A stretch of DNA of 64,000 bases, taken from NCBI RefSeq assembly GCF_000264995.1, contig NW_006767442.1, positions 343,894 to 407,893 on the forward strand. The letters are read 5' to 3'. The notes below the pieces were generated by a model. The model was given only the letters and a program-made list of their open reading frames with translations. It searched no databases and was not told the DNA's origin. Numbering within the stretch: position 1 is the stretch's first letter; every line of letters starts with the position of its first letter. Both the position numbers and the translations under genes were made by a program. Shown in pieces: positions 34,589 to 45,831 of this stretch. The stretch is from Punctularia strigosozonata HHB-11173 SS5 (Eukaryota; Basidiomycota; Agaricomycetes; Corticiales; Punctulariaceae).

Positions 34589-36451
34589 TCAGCTCTGCGT
34601 GCTCGGCGGTGGTTGTGGGCGCCCATCCACATAGCTCGGAGGCAGCTCGATGACGGTGCCCCCATCCATATGCCTGATGTATACTCTGCCCGCTAACAGC
34701 GGTCCCTGAGCCTCGCTAGGACTTTCCGTGATGGTGGACACCGACGACAGGCCCGATATAGCGGAGGTCGAGGACGGCGACACAAATTCTGGGCTGGACG
34801 CCGCGGATCCGCTACTTTCCCCTACGCTGTTCTCGGTTCTGAGCGTGCCAGCAGGTGCCATATCTTGAGTATTCTTCCTAGACCGCCGCGGGCTCGTCGA
34901 ATTGTGTCTCGCTTGTTCCGCCGGCAACGGTGCTGCTGGCAACGGCGCAGACAAGCTTGAAGCTCGTGGCATGGCAGGAACGATCGACGACGGAGCAGAT
35001 GGTATATGAGCGATGTCTATGTCTGATGGATTGAGTCAGTGGATGATATACTAAAGCGTAACGTCGCGTACTCAAAGGTACCACTGGTCTTTGCCCTTCC
35101 TCCAGAACACTGAACTCTTTCTTCTCGAACGAGCTGAATAGAGAAGGCTTGGGCATAGCCCGATGAGACCTGTACACAGATAGAGCCGTCATGGATGTTA
35201 CGCCCAGCAGCACACCCGCGACCAGGGACCCTATTACGGCGCCCGCGATCTTGCCTCCATTTGAAGGGCTGTTGGATAGCGGTGAGTCAGCAATGTACAC
35301 TGACGGGAGGTCGGCTTACCCTGAAGGACCACGAGCAAAGCATTTCGTCGTCCCGGGTCCTCCTGCATGCAGAGGTCCAGCAGTGTATGTCCGGCCGTCC
35401 GCATCGGCTAGAAGAAGGAAGAACGGCGTAGCCCAATCCTATAGATAAGATACCACGATTGTGTGGGAATAATTATCACGTTTCAGCACCAGTCGACATA
35501 TGTATGTTGGAGCGCTGACCAAGTCTACGGTCCAATTGATGGGGCCACTTGTCTCGCTGGTGATGTTGATAGGAGGACGCAAAGCAGGGGCGATCTGTCA
35601 AAAAGTACGACCAACAATAATCAAAGATAGCAATCGAGCGAAATCATAGCTTACTGTTAGCGTGAAAGGCGGCGTCCCTTCATTGGGCGTCACAGTCAGC
35701 GTGTCGCACTGAGACAGCGGGATCAGGATAACGGCTATATCCTGAGAGGCACTGGTTGGCTGACCTGAGGCGGGTTGAAGGCATAGCGGCTCAATTCGGT
35801 ACCGTCGCCCTGGGTCATGGTTACGTTCAGGGGTTTTGGAAACGTAACGTTGGTGCAGGTCGGCGCAAGACCAGTGGATTGATCTACGCGGACTCGACTG
35901 AGTGAATGATCCATCGGAAGTCTATATCCAGAGCGCACCTATGGTTGGATAGACAGTATACACCGCCTGGCATCCACCTGTATTGCCGCGGGAGTCGAAC
36001 ATGCACACCTGATACTGAGTCGAGGGGCCAAACGGTATTGTAAGGTCCTAATGAAGGATTCCAGGCTGAGTCAGTCGATCCAAAGGGGCGAGCGACCATC
36101 ACTCACGAACTCAAGAGCACTTCCCGCATCAATAACCAGGGGGGATTGCTCATTCGACGAGAAGACCAGCATCGAGTAGGGGGCAATCGGGTCAGGACCA
36201 GTCATCGAGTCGCGTCCCCAAGCGACGTGCAACGTCTCGCATTGGGCGGTGATCGGATTGGGCAGAGCTAGTTGGCTGTCCCAGCTGAAGAGCCATGACT
36301 ACATTGGCCGGTCAGATGTGTGCTAGCCAACAGCCAGCAGCAAGCGACGTACCAGTTCGAGTTGTTTTTGTGTAACTTTGCCACCGCGGGCACAAGCAGT
36401 GAAGCCTCCGAGAACCCACACAAATCCGAAAAGCGAGAGGAAGGAATACAT
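34589..36451 (-). CDS. Single-pass surface protein with signal peptide and Mid2-like organisation
   Basis: Nine exons: 36451-36353, 36298-36107, 36047-35939, 35883-35765, 35708-35655, 35594-35520, 35438-35320, 35268-35072, 35022-34589 (465 residues). MYSFLSLFGFVWVLGGFTAC is a signal peptide. The ectodomain looks beta-rich with repeated units of the type ITAQCETLHVAWG...PFGPSTQYQVCMFD and CDTLTVTPNEGTPPFTLTI. One membrane span, GAVIGSLVAGVLLGVTSMTA, is followed by a basic stretch and a long Ser/Pro-rich cytoplasmic tail ending in GTVIELPPSYVDGRPQPPP. The layout is like that of fungal wall sensors (Mid2/Wsc type) and of a frequent but uncharacterised Agaricomycete family. No enzyme motif was seen. 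Confidence 0.82.
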
Positions 36452-37111
36452 GATCGCTGTCCAGGAGGCGTGAAACCGCGGCGTAACCCAGCAAAGAAGT
36501 TTAGCAGAGCGAAAGCCAGGAAAGAGCGTCTAGCCCCCGGGACAACGCTTCAAGAACGCGCCTATGGAACAGAATAGTGAAAAGGCACCCGGCCTCTGAA
36601 GGAGATTCAGCGCTGTAGAGGACTGTCCCTGTATAAAACCCGCCTGTCGTACCTGTGGTGATGTTGACTTCATGACGACCATCAGGACGTAGATCATAGG
36701 TCGCAGTTCAGGACTTAATGAACCGTGGATGTGAGCTAGGCTCCGGGATATAGACCCCGGTGGCCCCGGCCGAAGTCCTCACGCTCCGCAATCAGTTCAA
36801 CATTGACGTGAGGATGGGAATATCGGAATAACTCGCAAGGGATTTCTGAGCTATCATGTCCCGCCGTTCGCGATTTGTGAACATGTGGATCGCGATTCGC
36901 AAGAAAACGTGGAGGTCTGGAATACGCCTTAGTCACGAAGCCGGGAGCCCAGGATTGCGAGACATGTCTATCGCGTCGCGCGTAGTCGCCGTATCATAGG
37001 TTGGTCGCAGCGACACGGTAGAGAAGATAGTCTGAGATCACCTGTAGCGGGCATCAACCAATTTTACTGGCTCAAGAAAGTATGGCCTGATGGCGTCCGG
37101 ATAAGGGGGCC
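36452..37111. other. Intergenic interval
   Basis: No gene supported. This contains the promoter of the surface protein and the left flank of the dispersed repeat at 37112. Confidence 0.4.
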
Positions 37112-37240
37112 AGGTAGGTAGGTATATCTCCGGCGCGGTCCCAATATAATAGCGGAACAACCGGTGTCGCATCGCACGCCAATACGTGCCGCTTCGCGCA
37201 CACAGTGCATCCACGGTTCCCGTGAGCTGTATAACAACCG
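37112..37240 (+). repeat. Dispersed repeat, copy 1, with a (GGTA)n end
   Basis: Starts with caggtaggtaggtatat, then cggcgcggtccca, and ends near cacggttcccgtgagctgta. It is closely matched by 55682-55818 on the same strand and, more diverged, by 42295-42430 on the opposite strand. A tetranucleotide run at one end is reminiscent of a SINE or other short element tail. No RNA polymerase III box could be confirmed. Confidence 0.7.
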
Positions 37241-37471
37241 CGCGAGTAACTATATGCTACTATGTGCAGAACTGATGGTCTAACTCTAGCACTCTACTTC
37301 TGAAACGCCATGCTGATATCTATACAGTCGAGCCTTTACCTGTGAAGCCCTGAAACAACGAACATCTGTTAAAAGTACCGTCGCCTGATCTTGTCTCCGG
37401 TATCTCCCAGCCCGTATAATTAGTAAGCATTGCTCACCGTGGCTGTGTTTGTAAGTTTAATCCCCGACTTA

Positions 37472-39547
37472 GGCCCCGTTCGGTTGGGGTTGATTCTGCC
37501 CTGATTCTGCCTTGATTCTGGCAGTTCGTGACTTTTGTCCTCCTCATATGGCAAGCCCCTGTTCTATTATGTTAGGTTTGTCTCACGATCTTAGGGCCTG
37601 TTCGGCAGCAGGTCCAAGCTGAACGCCGTTCAACGTTCAGCCCCGGTCAAAAGTCGCACGGCGCGGAACGGCGGAGAACTGCGATGAGCAGCGTGGAGCG
37701 GTGCACGCAAATTCCGCCGCTGAGCGCTGCCTCGAGCACGCTGGCGCCGGAAAAGCGAAATAAGAAAGTGTCTACAGCGGCGCTGTGCAGTGTGGTGTGG
37801 CGCAGAGCAGCGCGAAATGGCGGCAGCCCACGTAGACGACCTCCGCCAATATGCGCCTGTTCGCGCCTCTCGATTATTTCACCATATATTATTATAATGC
37901 GCATATATTGCAATGTACAATATATGCTATACGATTACCGGGCTACAAACAGTGCACAGTGTGACAACAAAGGGTACTTACCCACTTCGATATCGTCCCC
38001 GGAAGTGTCTGAAGCCGCGCCTTCATCGACACGACTCGTGCGGGCTGGGGTGCATCCGTACATGCAAACCGTTGTGCGATATCTGTGATTTACGCCTTAT
38101 GGGATGCCCAGCCCGCGGAGAAAAGCCTGTGGCAAAGGCAAACGTGAGGAGGTAAGTGGAATGGAACATAATAGGCACGTACGACATGCTGGTGTTGTTC
38201 CTTGCAGCATTAGTGCGATCCAGGGCGGCGAGAAGCTGTGTATATGCATATATGTGGAAAACCTGGGATGTATGAGTTTTACAACCCGAGGGGAGTACCT
38301 GCTTGACTTGCTGACCTAGGCCCCAAGAGATGAGCACATATAAGGGACCAAAAGACATGTACTCACTATGCACTAATATTTGTGATCTAAGGATCACGAA
38401 TCCAACGCCGTGTATCCATGGGAGTTCCCTGGCTATTCAATTAATCTGCGTGAAGTAGGCTTCAGTAAATTGGTGCATATGAGCGGCATGAAGTCTTCTT
38501 GGGCAAGCACAGGCACCTTGGTAAACACGACAATCTTCTCTCACATGCACCCTATAAGCCATGGGTCAATAGAGGGAAGAGCATGTTACCATGGTTACAA
38601 ACCGTCACATAGAGCCGATAGTTGCCAGAAGGGGATGCATGTGGTCGAGGACAAAGAGGCGATTGGAGTTCGTCGACTCTTCCGACTCTCAGAAGAGAAA
38701 GAAAAAAAACCGGACACGTGATCAGGCGAGATTCCTTGTCGTAGTTTGAATACTGTACAGTTGCAGAGAGTAGATTGAAAGAGTACGAGAACCGAGAAGC
38801 TCAGAGCGAGGAGATAACGGACATTGTACCAAAGAGTAGAGGGCCGCACCTAATCGGGAACTCCGAACGCGCCCTCGCATTACCGCGCCTTTCTGCGCCG
38901 GCGAAATAATCACATTGCCGCCCTGCGCTATCCACCGCCGACTCACGCCGTGCGACTTTTGACCGGGGTTCAGCGCTGAAAAGCTGATAATCGCGCAGTG
39001 CCACGTGCACACGTTATATGCGTGGGAGTCACACACCACCAGCCGGTGTGGCACAACGATGGTATTCATACCGATTTGCGGATGATGTTTTGCTAACACT
39101 CCAAGAAAAATTGGCTGAGTAGTCTACTCCAGCCACTATATATGATACTGTATTTTTTTCCGGAGTTTAAACTCCCGTGTTGGGATAATCTCGGTGTTGT
39201 TACCAGAAAAAGATATTCCGCTAGAAGATACCAGTGCTTCAGTGCTCAAAAAATATTGATAAAATACAGAGACAGAGCCTATATTTATCCAAATATATAG
39301 TATGGGAGTTTGGAGCATGTAGATTTAATGCAGTCAGAATGCAGTCAGAAATTGACAGCCAAACGGCGCAACATGTGTGACTGACGGTGACGGTCACCGT
39401 GGGTCACATTGCGATTATCATCTTTTCAGCGCTGAATGGCATTCAGCGCTGATTGCACCTGCTACCGAACAGGCCATTATTGTTTATGGTATGCGTGCGG
39501 AGTCAAATCATCTGATTCTTCCAGGATCAGGCGTCGCCGAACGGGCC
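37472..39547. mobile_element. Harbinger-like outer MITE, split by a second element
   Basis: The outer ends are ggccccgttcgg at 37472 and ccgaacgggcc ending at 39547, flanked on both sides by TTA (37469-37471 and 39548-39550). A terminal inverted repeat of this kind with a 3-bp TTA duplication is typical of PIF/Harbinger elements. Without the inner insertion the element is only about 190 bp, so it is a MITE with no transposase of its own. Confidence 0.7.
37594..39476. mobile_element. Inner Harbinger-like non-autonomous element, 1.9 kb
   Basis: The ends gggcctgttcggcagcaggt (37594) and the inverted ...acctgctaccgaacaggcca (ending 39476) match over about 20 bp and are flanked by TTA at 37591-37593 and 39477-39479. 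The interior has no long open frame or DDE motif, so it would need a transposase supplied elsewhere. A 23-bp perfect inverted pair, 37641-37663 with 38946-38968, lies inside and suggests a composite or fold-back structure. Confidence 0.72.
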
Positions 39548-39550
39548 TTA

Positions 39551-40499
39551 TAGTTCTCCGACTTGAAACGGTAAAACGGTAAACATACATCGTAGATTCT
39601 ACGCAAACTTTACTGAGTATGTTCATGGTTTGTTGTACTACGGCGGTGCAAGCGAAGGTGGATCGGCGGGACCCCGCCCTCTCCTCAGCCCTGTGCCCTT
39701 TGCAGGAAAGTACCACCCCTGAAACGCTAATGCTAAGCCCGGACAATATATACCCTGGTATGACATGCTAGCCATCGATGTGGGCAACCGTAGCCTTCAT
39801 ATGTATCCGTAGCTGCCTTGGAAATCTGTTTTCTATATCTTCTGGCTCATCTCATTGAGCCTGTTCGTCAATCGCGCGCTATACATGGTGACTGTTAATC
39901 AAGCCATATTCGGGCCACTCTGGTCTCCATTGAACGGATTGTTTAATCGTGGCCGTCGAAGACCGCGATCTCTGTGTTCATAACATTTCGTTGTCCATCA
40001 TGGCATTATCCTCATCCCTTCCTTCAAGACTATTATTCATCTTCGCGTTGGGCCTTGTCTATAGTTAGGGTACCCTAGTTGCTCCCGGCCGCGGATCCCA
40101 CTGCATATGCCCCTGGATGCGACAACTGGCAGTTGACATGAGTTCGTGATATTGTCCGGGCCCGCCGTCCACCGTATGGCATATGTTACCGTATTTCACG
40201 ATATTGGGGAGCTATCGTCCGATCCGTGCGTTCTTTGACCTACCAGCTGTACCAATCCCTGGAATGTTTCAGCACCGTTCGCAGGAGCATTAGCTATGGA
40301 CGTCAAGGAACTCTTACGTTGACAAGGCTTGCAGTGCAGTCTTTATTCGCGCAACCAACAGGTATTGATGAATGGAACCAAGAATCTACTCCCTACATCA
40401 CTACCTTCCTTCTCTAATGAGATGAATTGAACGAGTGTGAAAATCATAGTAACCGGTCTGCCGAGGAGAGGGGCCAAAAACAGATTTAGAGTAGATTAT
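39551..40499. other. Intergenic interval
   Basis: No supported gene or repeat in these 950 bp. This is the flank between the Harbinger-like insertion and the 3' end of the unknown conserved gene. Confidence 0.4.
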
Positions 40500-41593
40500 T
40501 CATACTTCGCTTGGACTCTCGCCATCACCGCCCTTCTTCCACATATGCTCCCAAGCCCTCCCCATCGCGTTCCTCGCAAACACCCAAGGATCGCTCGAAC
40601 CCGCCTTCTCCAGCAGCTTCGACGCGAACTCCTTCTGCGAGCCATCTGACAAGCTCTTCTGGAACAACTCCAGCACCTTCCCCGTCGGTTTCAGAACGTT
40701 GCCCAGCTGCGCATGTATGGCGGGGAATGGAGAAGGCGGAGGTAGCGCCACCAGAATGGACTGCCCGACCGAGATCGGGTAGGGTATCCCGTTTTGATGT
40801 GCCGTCCACATCTCGTCCTGCAGCCGCTGTTCCTCCGGGTTCGAGTTGACCGAGAAGGGTGCGGTCGTCGGGTCCCGCGGCAGCGGGACGCCATTGTGGC
40901 GTGCCCACTCTTCGTTCCTACGCAGTTTGTAGCACTCCCAGTCGTGCTCCGACTGGAGCGGCATCGACATCTTGTCCATGCGCTCCAGCGCCGCCCACTT
41001 GCTCTTACTTGCCCAAATGTACCAACCTGCCTTCCAATACTTCGTCTCAGGCGGCTTGTCCCCTGTAGACGATGCGAGCCTCGCTGGAATGTGCGCGTGC
41101 TCGTCATCGCCGAAATCCCCGTCGTCGAGCCCGTGCGCTAATCGGCCGATGACGGTGCCTTCGAGGACGGCGCTGGGATCCTGGCCTTCGGGTGGGAGTG
41201 GTATCTTCAATTCTTCGGTTGCAGCGTTGTTTGGCATCGCTTTGCCCATGGGGAAGGTGTAGGTGGTCAGGACGCGACGGACTTCGTGCTCGAATACACG
41301 GCGGATGCATATAGAACGACACCAAGGTTCCTTCTGTTCGGTTCTCCCGCGGATGGATTGCGAGCAGTAGGTTATGCACCGTTCATCGGCGTGTGGGGAA
41401 TATTGAGCTGCGATAGAGAAAGTGTAGTGAATACGCTGCACATAGGAAGTAGAGGAGAGAACATACGTTTTGGTGGTTTGAGAATGTAGATGGAGGGGAT
41501 GTAGGATTGCTGTGGGACACGGGACGACTGACCAGGTTTCCTCGGATCTGAATCCCCCGAGTGACCATGACGTGACGGTGCCGGGGACGACAT
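40500..41593 (-). CDS. Protein of unknown function, charged, 344 residues
   Basis: Two exons, 41593-41467 and 41407-40500. I do not recognise a domain. The N-terminus (MSSPAPSRHGHSGDSDPRK) is low-complexity and polar. The body has VFEHEVRRVLTTYTFPMGKA, then a Trp-rich block KYWKAGWYIWASKSKWAALE, and EHDWECYKLRRNEEWARHNG. The end, NAMGRAWEHMWKKG, is helical and basic. No signal peptide or membrane span is visible. The long second exon has normal codon use and is open for over 300 codons, so it is very likely a real gene. The first exon is less certain, because the leading part of exon 2 (CITYCSQSIRGRTEQ) could include an unrecognised intron. Confidence 0.7.
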
Positions 41594-43615
41594 GGGTGTA
41601 GGGATCGGTAGCACTTGAGCGATGTAGAAATCTATCAGGTCAAGCGCAATGATGATCTACTGGCGGAGTCAGCTTCTGCTATATCCACCTCAGTATGTGT
41701 TGCATTTGCACATACCGGGCACCATAGGGTACACCAAGTGTCGACGATACTACAGTGCGATGAAAGGCCCGATGAGGACAAGGTACCCTAGTTGAGAGTG
41801 GCGTTGATCCGCTGTTGCTTTCGAGCCTCAAACTTCAGGGTGGATGTTGGAAGTAGCGTATGACTGGTAAGCACAGAAACGTTGTCGGATTGAATGAGGA
41901 CGAGTTGTACTACTGACGAGTGGCGCCTCGCGTACACGCGTAAGCAATGTTCACGTGCCCCGGAACCGGGCGTTGTCACTGTCAGTGTCACTGTGTGCCG
42001 GGCTGTGCCGGGGTGCGCGTGCAGCTGTCACTCAGCCAGAAGGCCCCGTAAACGAGCTCGCTATCGTTGTACACACTGGAGACATCAAATGCAAACGATT
42101 CAGCTGTACGACCATAGCCGATTATCCGTCAACGTCGTGGCAATCGACCTGTGCACCAACTTGTGCCGCGCGGAGCTGCAGTATGTGGCTGGCCGTGCTC
42201 GTCGTGCGCATCTGCATCTGATATACTGTATAGACGTGGAGGTGCCCCATGCTGCACCGGGCCGCGAGCATCCGGTTCGCACTGGTCGAAGCGGTGTGTT
42301 GGCTCATAGAGCGGACGGGAACCGTGTAGACCAGGGTGTCCCGGCTCGCCACTAGTGCGAGGCCCTGGGGCCCGGCTGTTCCGGTATTGGGACCGCGCCG
42401 GTTAATACTACCTACCTACCTACCTACCTAACTTTGCGCCTGAGATCCGGGCAGCCAGGTTGAGCCCGGACGCGGCTTCAAGCTTCAAGCTTCATCAAGC
42501 ATTCGATGTGGAGGATAACATGACTCGTAGCCGCGGGACCAACGTAGCGACATATGAATGGCGCAAGGAGGCACAACGCGGCAACCCGGTTAGGCATACC
42601 ATATGCCGATCTCCCAACGGCTCGTCCCGCTGCTCCGACTTCCATATGCATATATGCACACGCATCGTTAAGCGGTCCGGAAGGACTTGCGTCGTCTATC
42701 TCCACACAGCGCGCCCGTTGGTCACTGTAAGTCGCTTGCCAGGAACTCGGCGGTGCACCCTCGAAGAGTACGTATTCAGTGTCAAGTGCATCGTGTCTTG
42801 CCCTATCTCGAATATGGTGGAATGGGGGCTTCTGATGGATCCGAAGATACTCCTGTTCGATCGTCGGGCGTTCAAGAGCTCAGTAGCTTGGTCGAAGAGC
42901 GTAGATGACGGTCCCGGTCATTCTTGCCTACCGTTATACTCGTCTCCGAGCTTCTGCTCGGCTTTGCAGCGCGTTTAGGGTATTTCCTAGCGACTGTTTC
43001 CCATGAATCCTTGCAGGTTTGGACGAGGCAGAACTTTTTCAACACGATTGGCCCGTCAACTAGAAACGCGGTAAGTCGATCAGCTTTCCTAGTATCGGAC
43101 GGACATGGCCGCGAAGGCTAATTTGCTCCGGACTTGATGATATGTAAATAGTGCGGTTGGGCGACCTTCGCGGGGCGCTCTGATGTATCTTCGGCCCTTA
43201 TTGTGCGTAGCATGAAATTTACAAACCTTCTTTCGCTCCCAGACGTGAAGGCACGTTTCTTATCTTGATGTTGGTGGAACAGCATCTAATATTGTTGTAT
43301 GTAACTAGCGTCCTGCCGGAGCCTTGCCCGCCGTCATCGATGGCTACGCTACGGCCCAAGCGCCCCGGACCGCTTCGCGGCAAGAACGTGCAGTGATATC
43401 CGGGGCCCCGCCCCCATAACGGATGCCCCGGACCGCGGCGGTCCGAGTGCGGGGCAGCGTCGTGCCTGGTTTTAGTTGATCGGTTCGCTTCCGTAAGAAC
43501 ATTCGTCCGTGGCCGGTGGTCACCCTCTGGCTATAAAGCTCCGGGTCATGCGTGAATCGAATCCAGGTACCTCTACCTTCCCCCGTCTCGCTTCGTTCAA
43601 CCGCCGGCGACAAGG
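41594..43615. other. Gene-poor interval with promoter of the sugar transporter
   Basis: No gene could be supported in these 2.0 kb; open frames at 41894-42355 and 42460-42978 are compositionally unlike the neighbouring genes and have no motif. The interval holds the inverted dispersed repeat copy at 42295-42430. Confidence 0.45.
42295..42430 (-). repeat. Dispersed repeat, copy 3 (inverted), with (TACC)n end
   Basis: Reading on the minus strand: a run of taggtaggtagg, then ccggcgcggtcccaat, and finally acacggttcccgt. These are the same landmarks, in the same order, as in 37112-37240 and 55682-55818. The middle part is more diverged than between the other two copies. Confidence 0.6.
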
Positions 43616-45410
43616 ATGGCAGCAATCAACCTCCAGAACATCCGGGTCTACTGTACGTCGTTACTCTCCTGTCTCGCAAGATCCGGGCTGGGTTGCTGAC
43701 TGGCTCGCGCCATAGGGCTCGCTTTCGTCGCCTACTGGGGCATCATCCTTTTCGGCTATGACACCGGTATCGCGGGTGGTGTCGTTTCTCAGAAGTTCTT
43801 CGAGCAGGAGTTCGATATGTTGAATCCCGACCTCACGCCGAACACGAAGAAGACTAACGAGGTTTCTTCCAACGTCGTCTCGGTCCTCCAGGGTGGCGCT
43901 TTCTTCGGTGCAATCCTGTCGGCTCCCATCTCCGCTAAGATTGGCCGCAAGTGGACGCTCGTCGCGTTCTCCGTTATCTTCATGGTCGGCGCGGTGAGTC
44001 CCTCAAATCCTGCCTGCAACCTTTGCGCTCATAGCGTATCAGATCCTCACCACCGTCGCGGGGGGTGGAAGCCACGGGCTGAAACTCATCTACGCCGGCC
44101 GTGTTATCTCCGGTTTCGGAATCGGCGCGATCTCCGCGGTTTCCCCTGCCTACGTCTCGGAATGCTCTCCGAAGGACGTTCGTGGCCGAATCACCGGTCT
44201 TTTCCAGATCATGGTGGCAGTAGGTGTCATGGTCTCGTACTTCTTGAACTGTACGTCGCACGACAGCTTGATTGATTGAGTTGCGTGACTAAGATAAACA
44301 CTGTAGACGGTATCTCCCTCAACGACAAGTTGAAGGCTTCTCCGCTTGTGTGGCGTGTTCCCTTTGGCTTCCAGCTCGTCCCCGCCGGCATCATGTGCTT
44401 GGGCCTCCTCACCGTTGCAGAGTCACCGCGTTGGCTGGCGTCTGTTGACCGAAACGAAGAGGCTTTGGCCAACCTTGCTTACCTGCGCAAGCTCCATCCC
44501 GAGGACCCGGCCGTGCGCCACGAGATGTCCGAGATCGAGGCTGCTATCATGGAGGAACGTGAGGCTCGCAAGGGCCTCGGTCTCAAGGAGGCATTCCTGG
44601 GCAAAGGCAACTTCATCCGTTTCGTGATTGCATTCGTCATCTTCACGCTTCAACAATGGTCGGGGCAGAATTCCGTGGGCTACTATGCCCCCCAGATCTT
44701 CAAGGCCATCGGTTACACCGGTACCACGCCCTCGCTCCTCGCCTCTGGTATTTACGGCGTTGTGAAGTTGGTTGCCACCGCTCTCTTCGTCTTCTTCTTT
44801 GTTGAATGGCTCGGGCGCAAGCTCTCGCTCTTCATCTCCGCATTGGGCATGGGTATATTCTTCTTCATCATTGGCGCGATTCTCAAGACGCACCCGCCTC
44901 CGGCTTCGTACACCGGCGCAGTGCCCCAGGCCAGTCAAGCGATGGCCGGCATGATCTACATCTACGTGCTCTTTTATTCCCTGGGATGGGGCCCTTTGCC
45001 TTGGGTGTATGTTGCCGATATCTTCCCCACTCGCACTCGGCACTACGGTCTGGCTACCGCCAGCTGCACCCAATGGTTATGGAGTACGTACTTTCCCTCA
45101 ATATAAGGCATATATGATATTTACCCGCATTTCGTAAACAGACTTCGTCGTCTCTAAGGAGACCCCGACCATCATCACTAACCTGGGCTACAAGGTCTTC
45201 TTCATGTTCGGCACGATCAACATCCTTGGTATGGGCGTCTTCTCGCTCCTCATTCCTGAGACCAAGGGCCGCTCCCTCGAAGAGATGGACGTCATCTTCG
45301 GCTCCGTTTCGCAGCAGCAGCGTGACCGGGACGTCGAAAAGTACGAGCGCGAGATCGCGCACGAGCAGAACGACACGACCAGTCAGCGGAGCATCGAGAA
45401 CAAGGCCTGA
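43616..45410 (+). CDS. MFS sugar transporter (hexose/quinate type)
   Basis: Five exons, 43616-43652, 43716-43993, 44043-44250, 44307-45083 and 45142-45410, give 522 residues. Family signatures are clear: FGYDTGIAGGV in span 1, GRKWTLVAF after span 2, GRVISGFGIGAISAVSPAYV with SECSPKDVRGRITG, AESPRWLAS before the central loop, LQQWSGQNSVGYYAPQIF in span 7, and PETKGRSLEEMD at the end. Twelve spans are expected; all appear present. It most likely imports hexoses or related polyols through the plasma membrane by proton symport; the substrate cannot be told. It converges on the polyketide synthase gene, with 421 bp between the stop codons. Confidence 0.93.
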
Positions 45411-45831
45411 GCACTAGTCGGCACTCCGTCTATCCCGCTCCCTCAACGCTGTCCGCTGCGGCGATGACGCGAGAGCGCGACCTAGACACGCTGGCGTCCC
45501 TCGAGTCTCTCCCGACGCTGTCGTACTTCCTCCGTGGTCCTACCCCTGGGCAATATCTCGCAACCCCCGCAATTGCGTTTCTTTCGCCGTGATCCATGGA
45601 GAATTTGCCCGTTATGCTACTGTAACCATTGCTGTTTGATATCCCATCACACTATCGTACTCGTTGATTTACTGAACGCATCTGTATTATATCATGAAAA
45701 CTCACGAGTTGCACGGGCTATACGTGGTCAAAAGCTAGCTCCCATCGTTCAGAAATTCACTACGTAAACTAGGACAGACGCAGACAACATTTCACCACCC
45801 TAATCAAAGGATTCGTGTTCAGTGCCAATTT

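Noticed and set aside
37684-38721. Several open frames inside the inner Harbinger-like element
   Set aside because: No transposase or other motif, low-complexity composition, and no splice pattern; more likely chance frames in a non-coding element.
41894-42978. Two plus-strand frames of 153 and 172 codons
   Set aside because: They run through the dispersed repeat region, have many rare residues and no recognisable motif.
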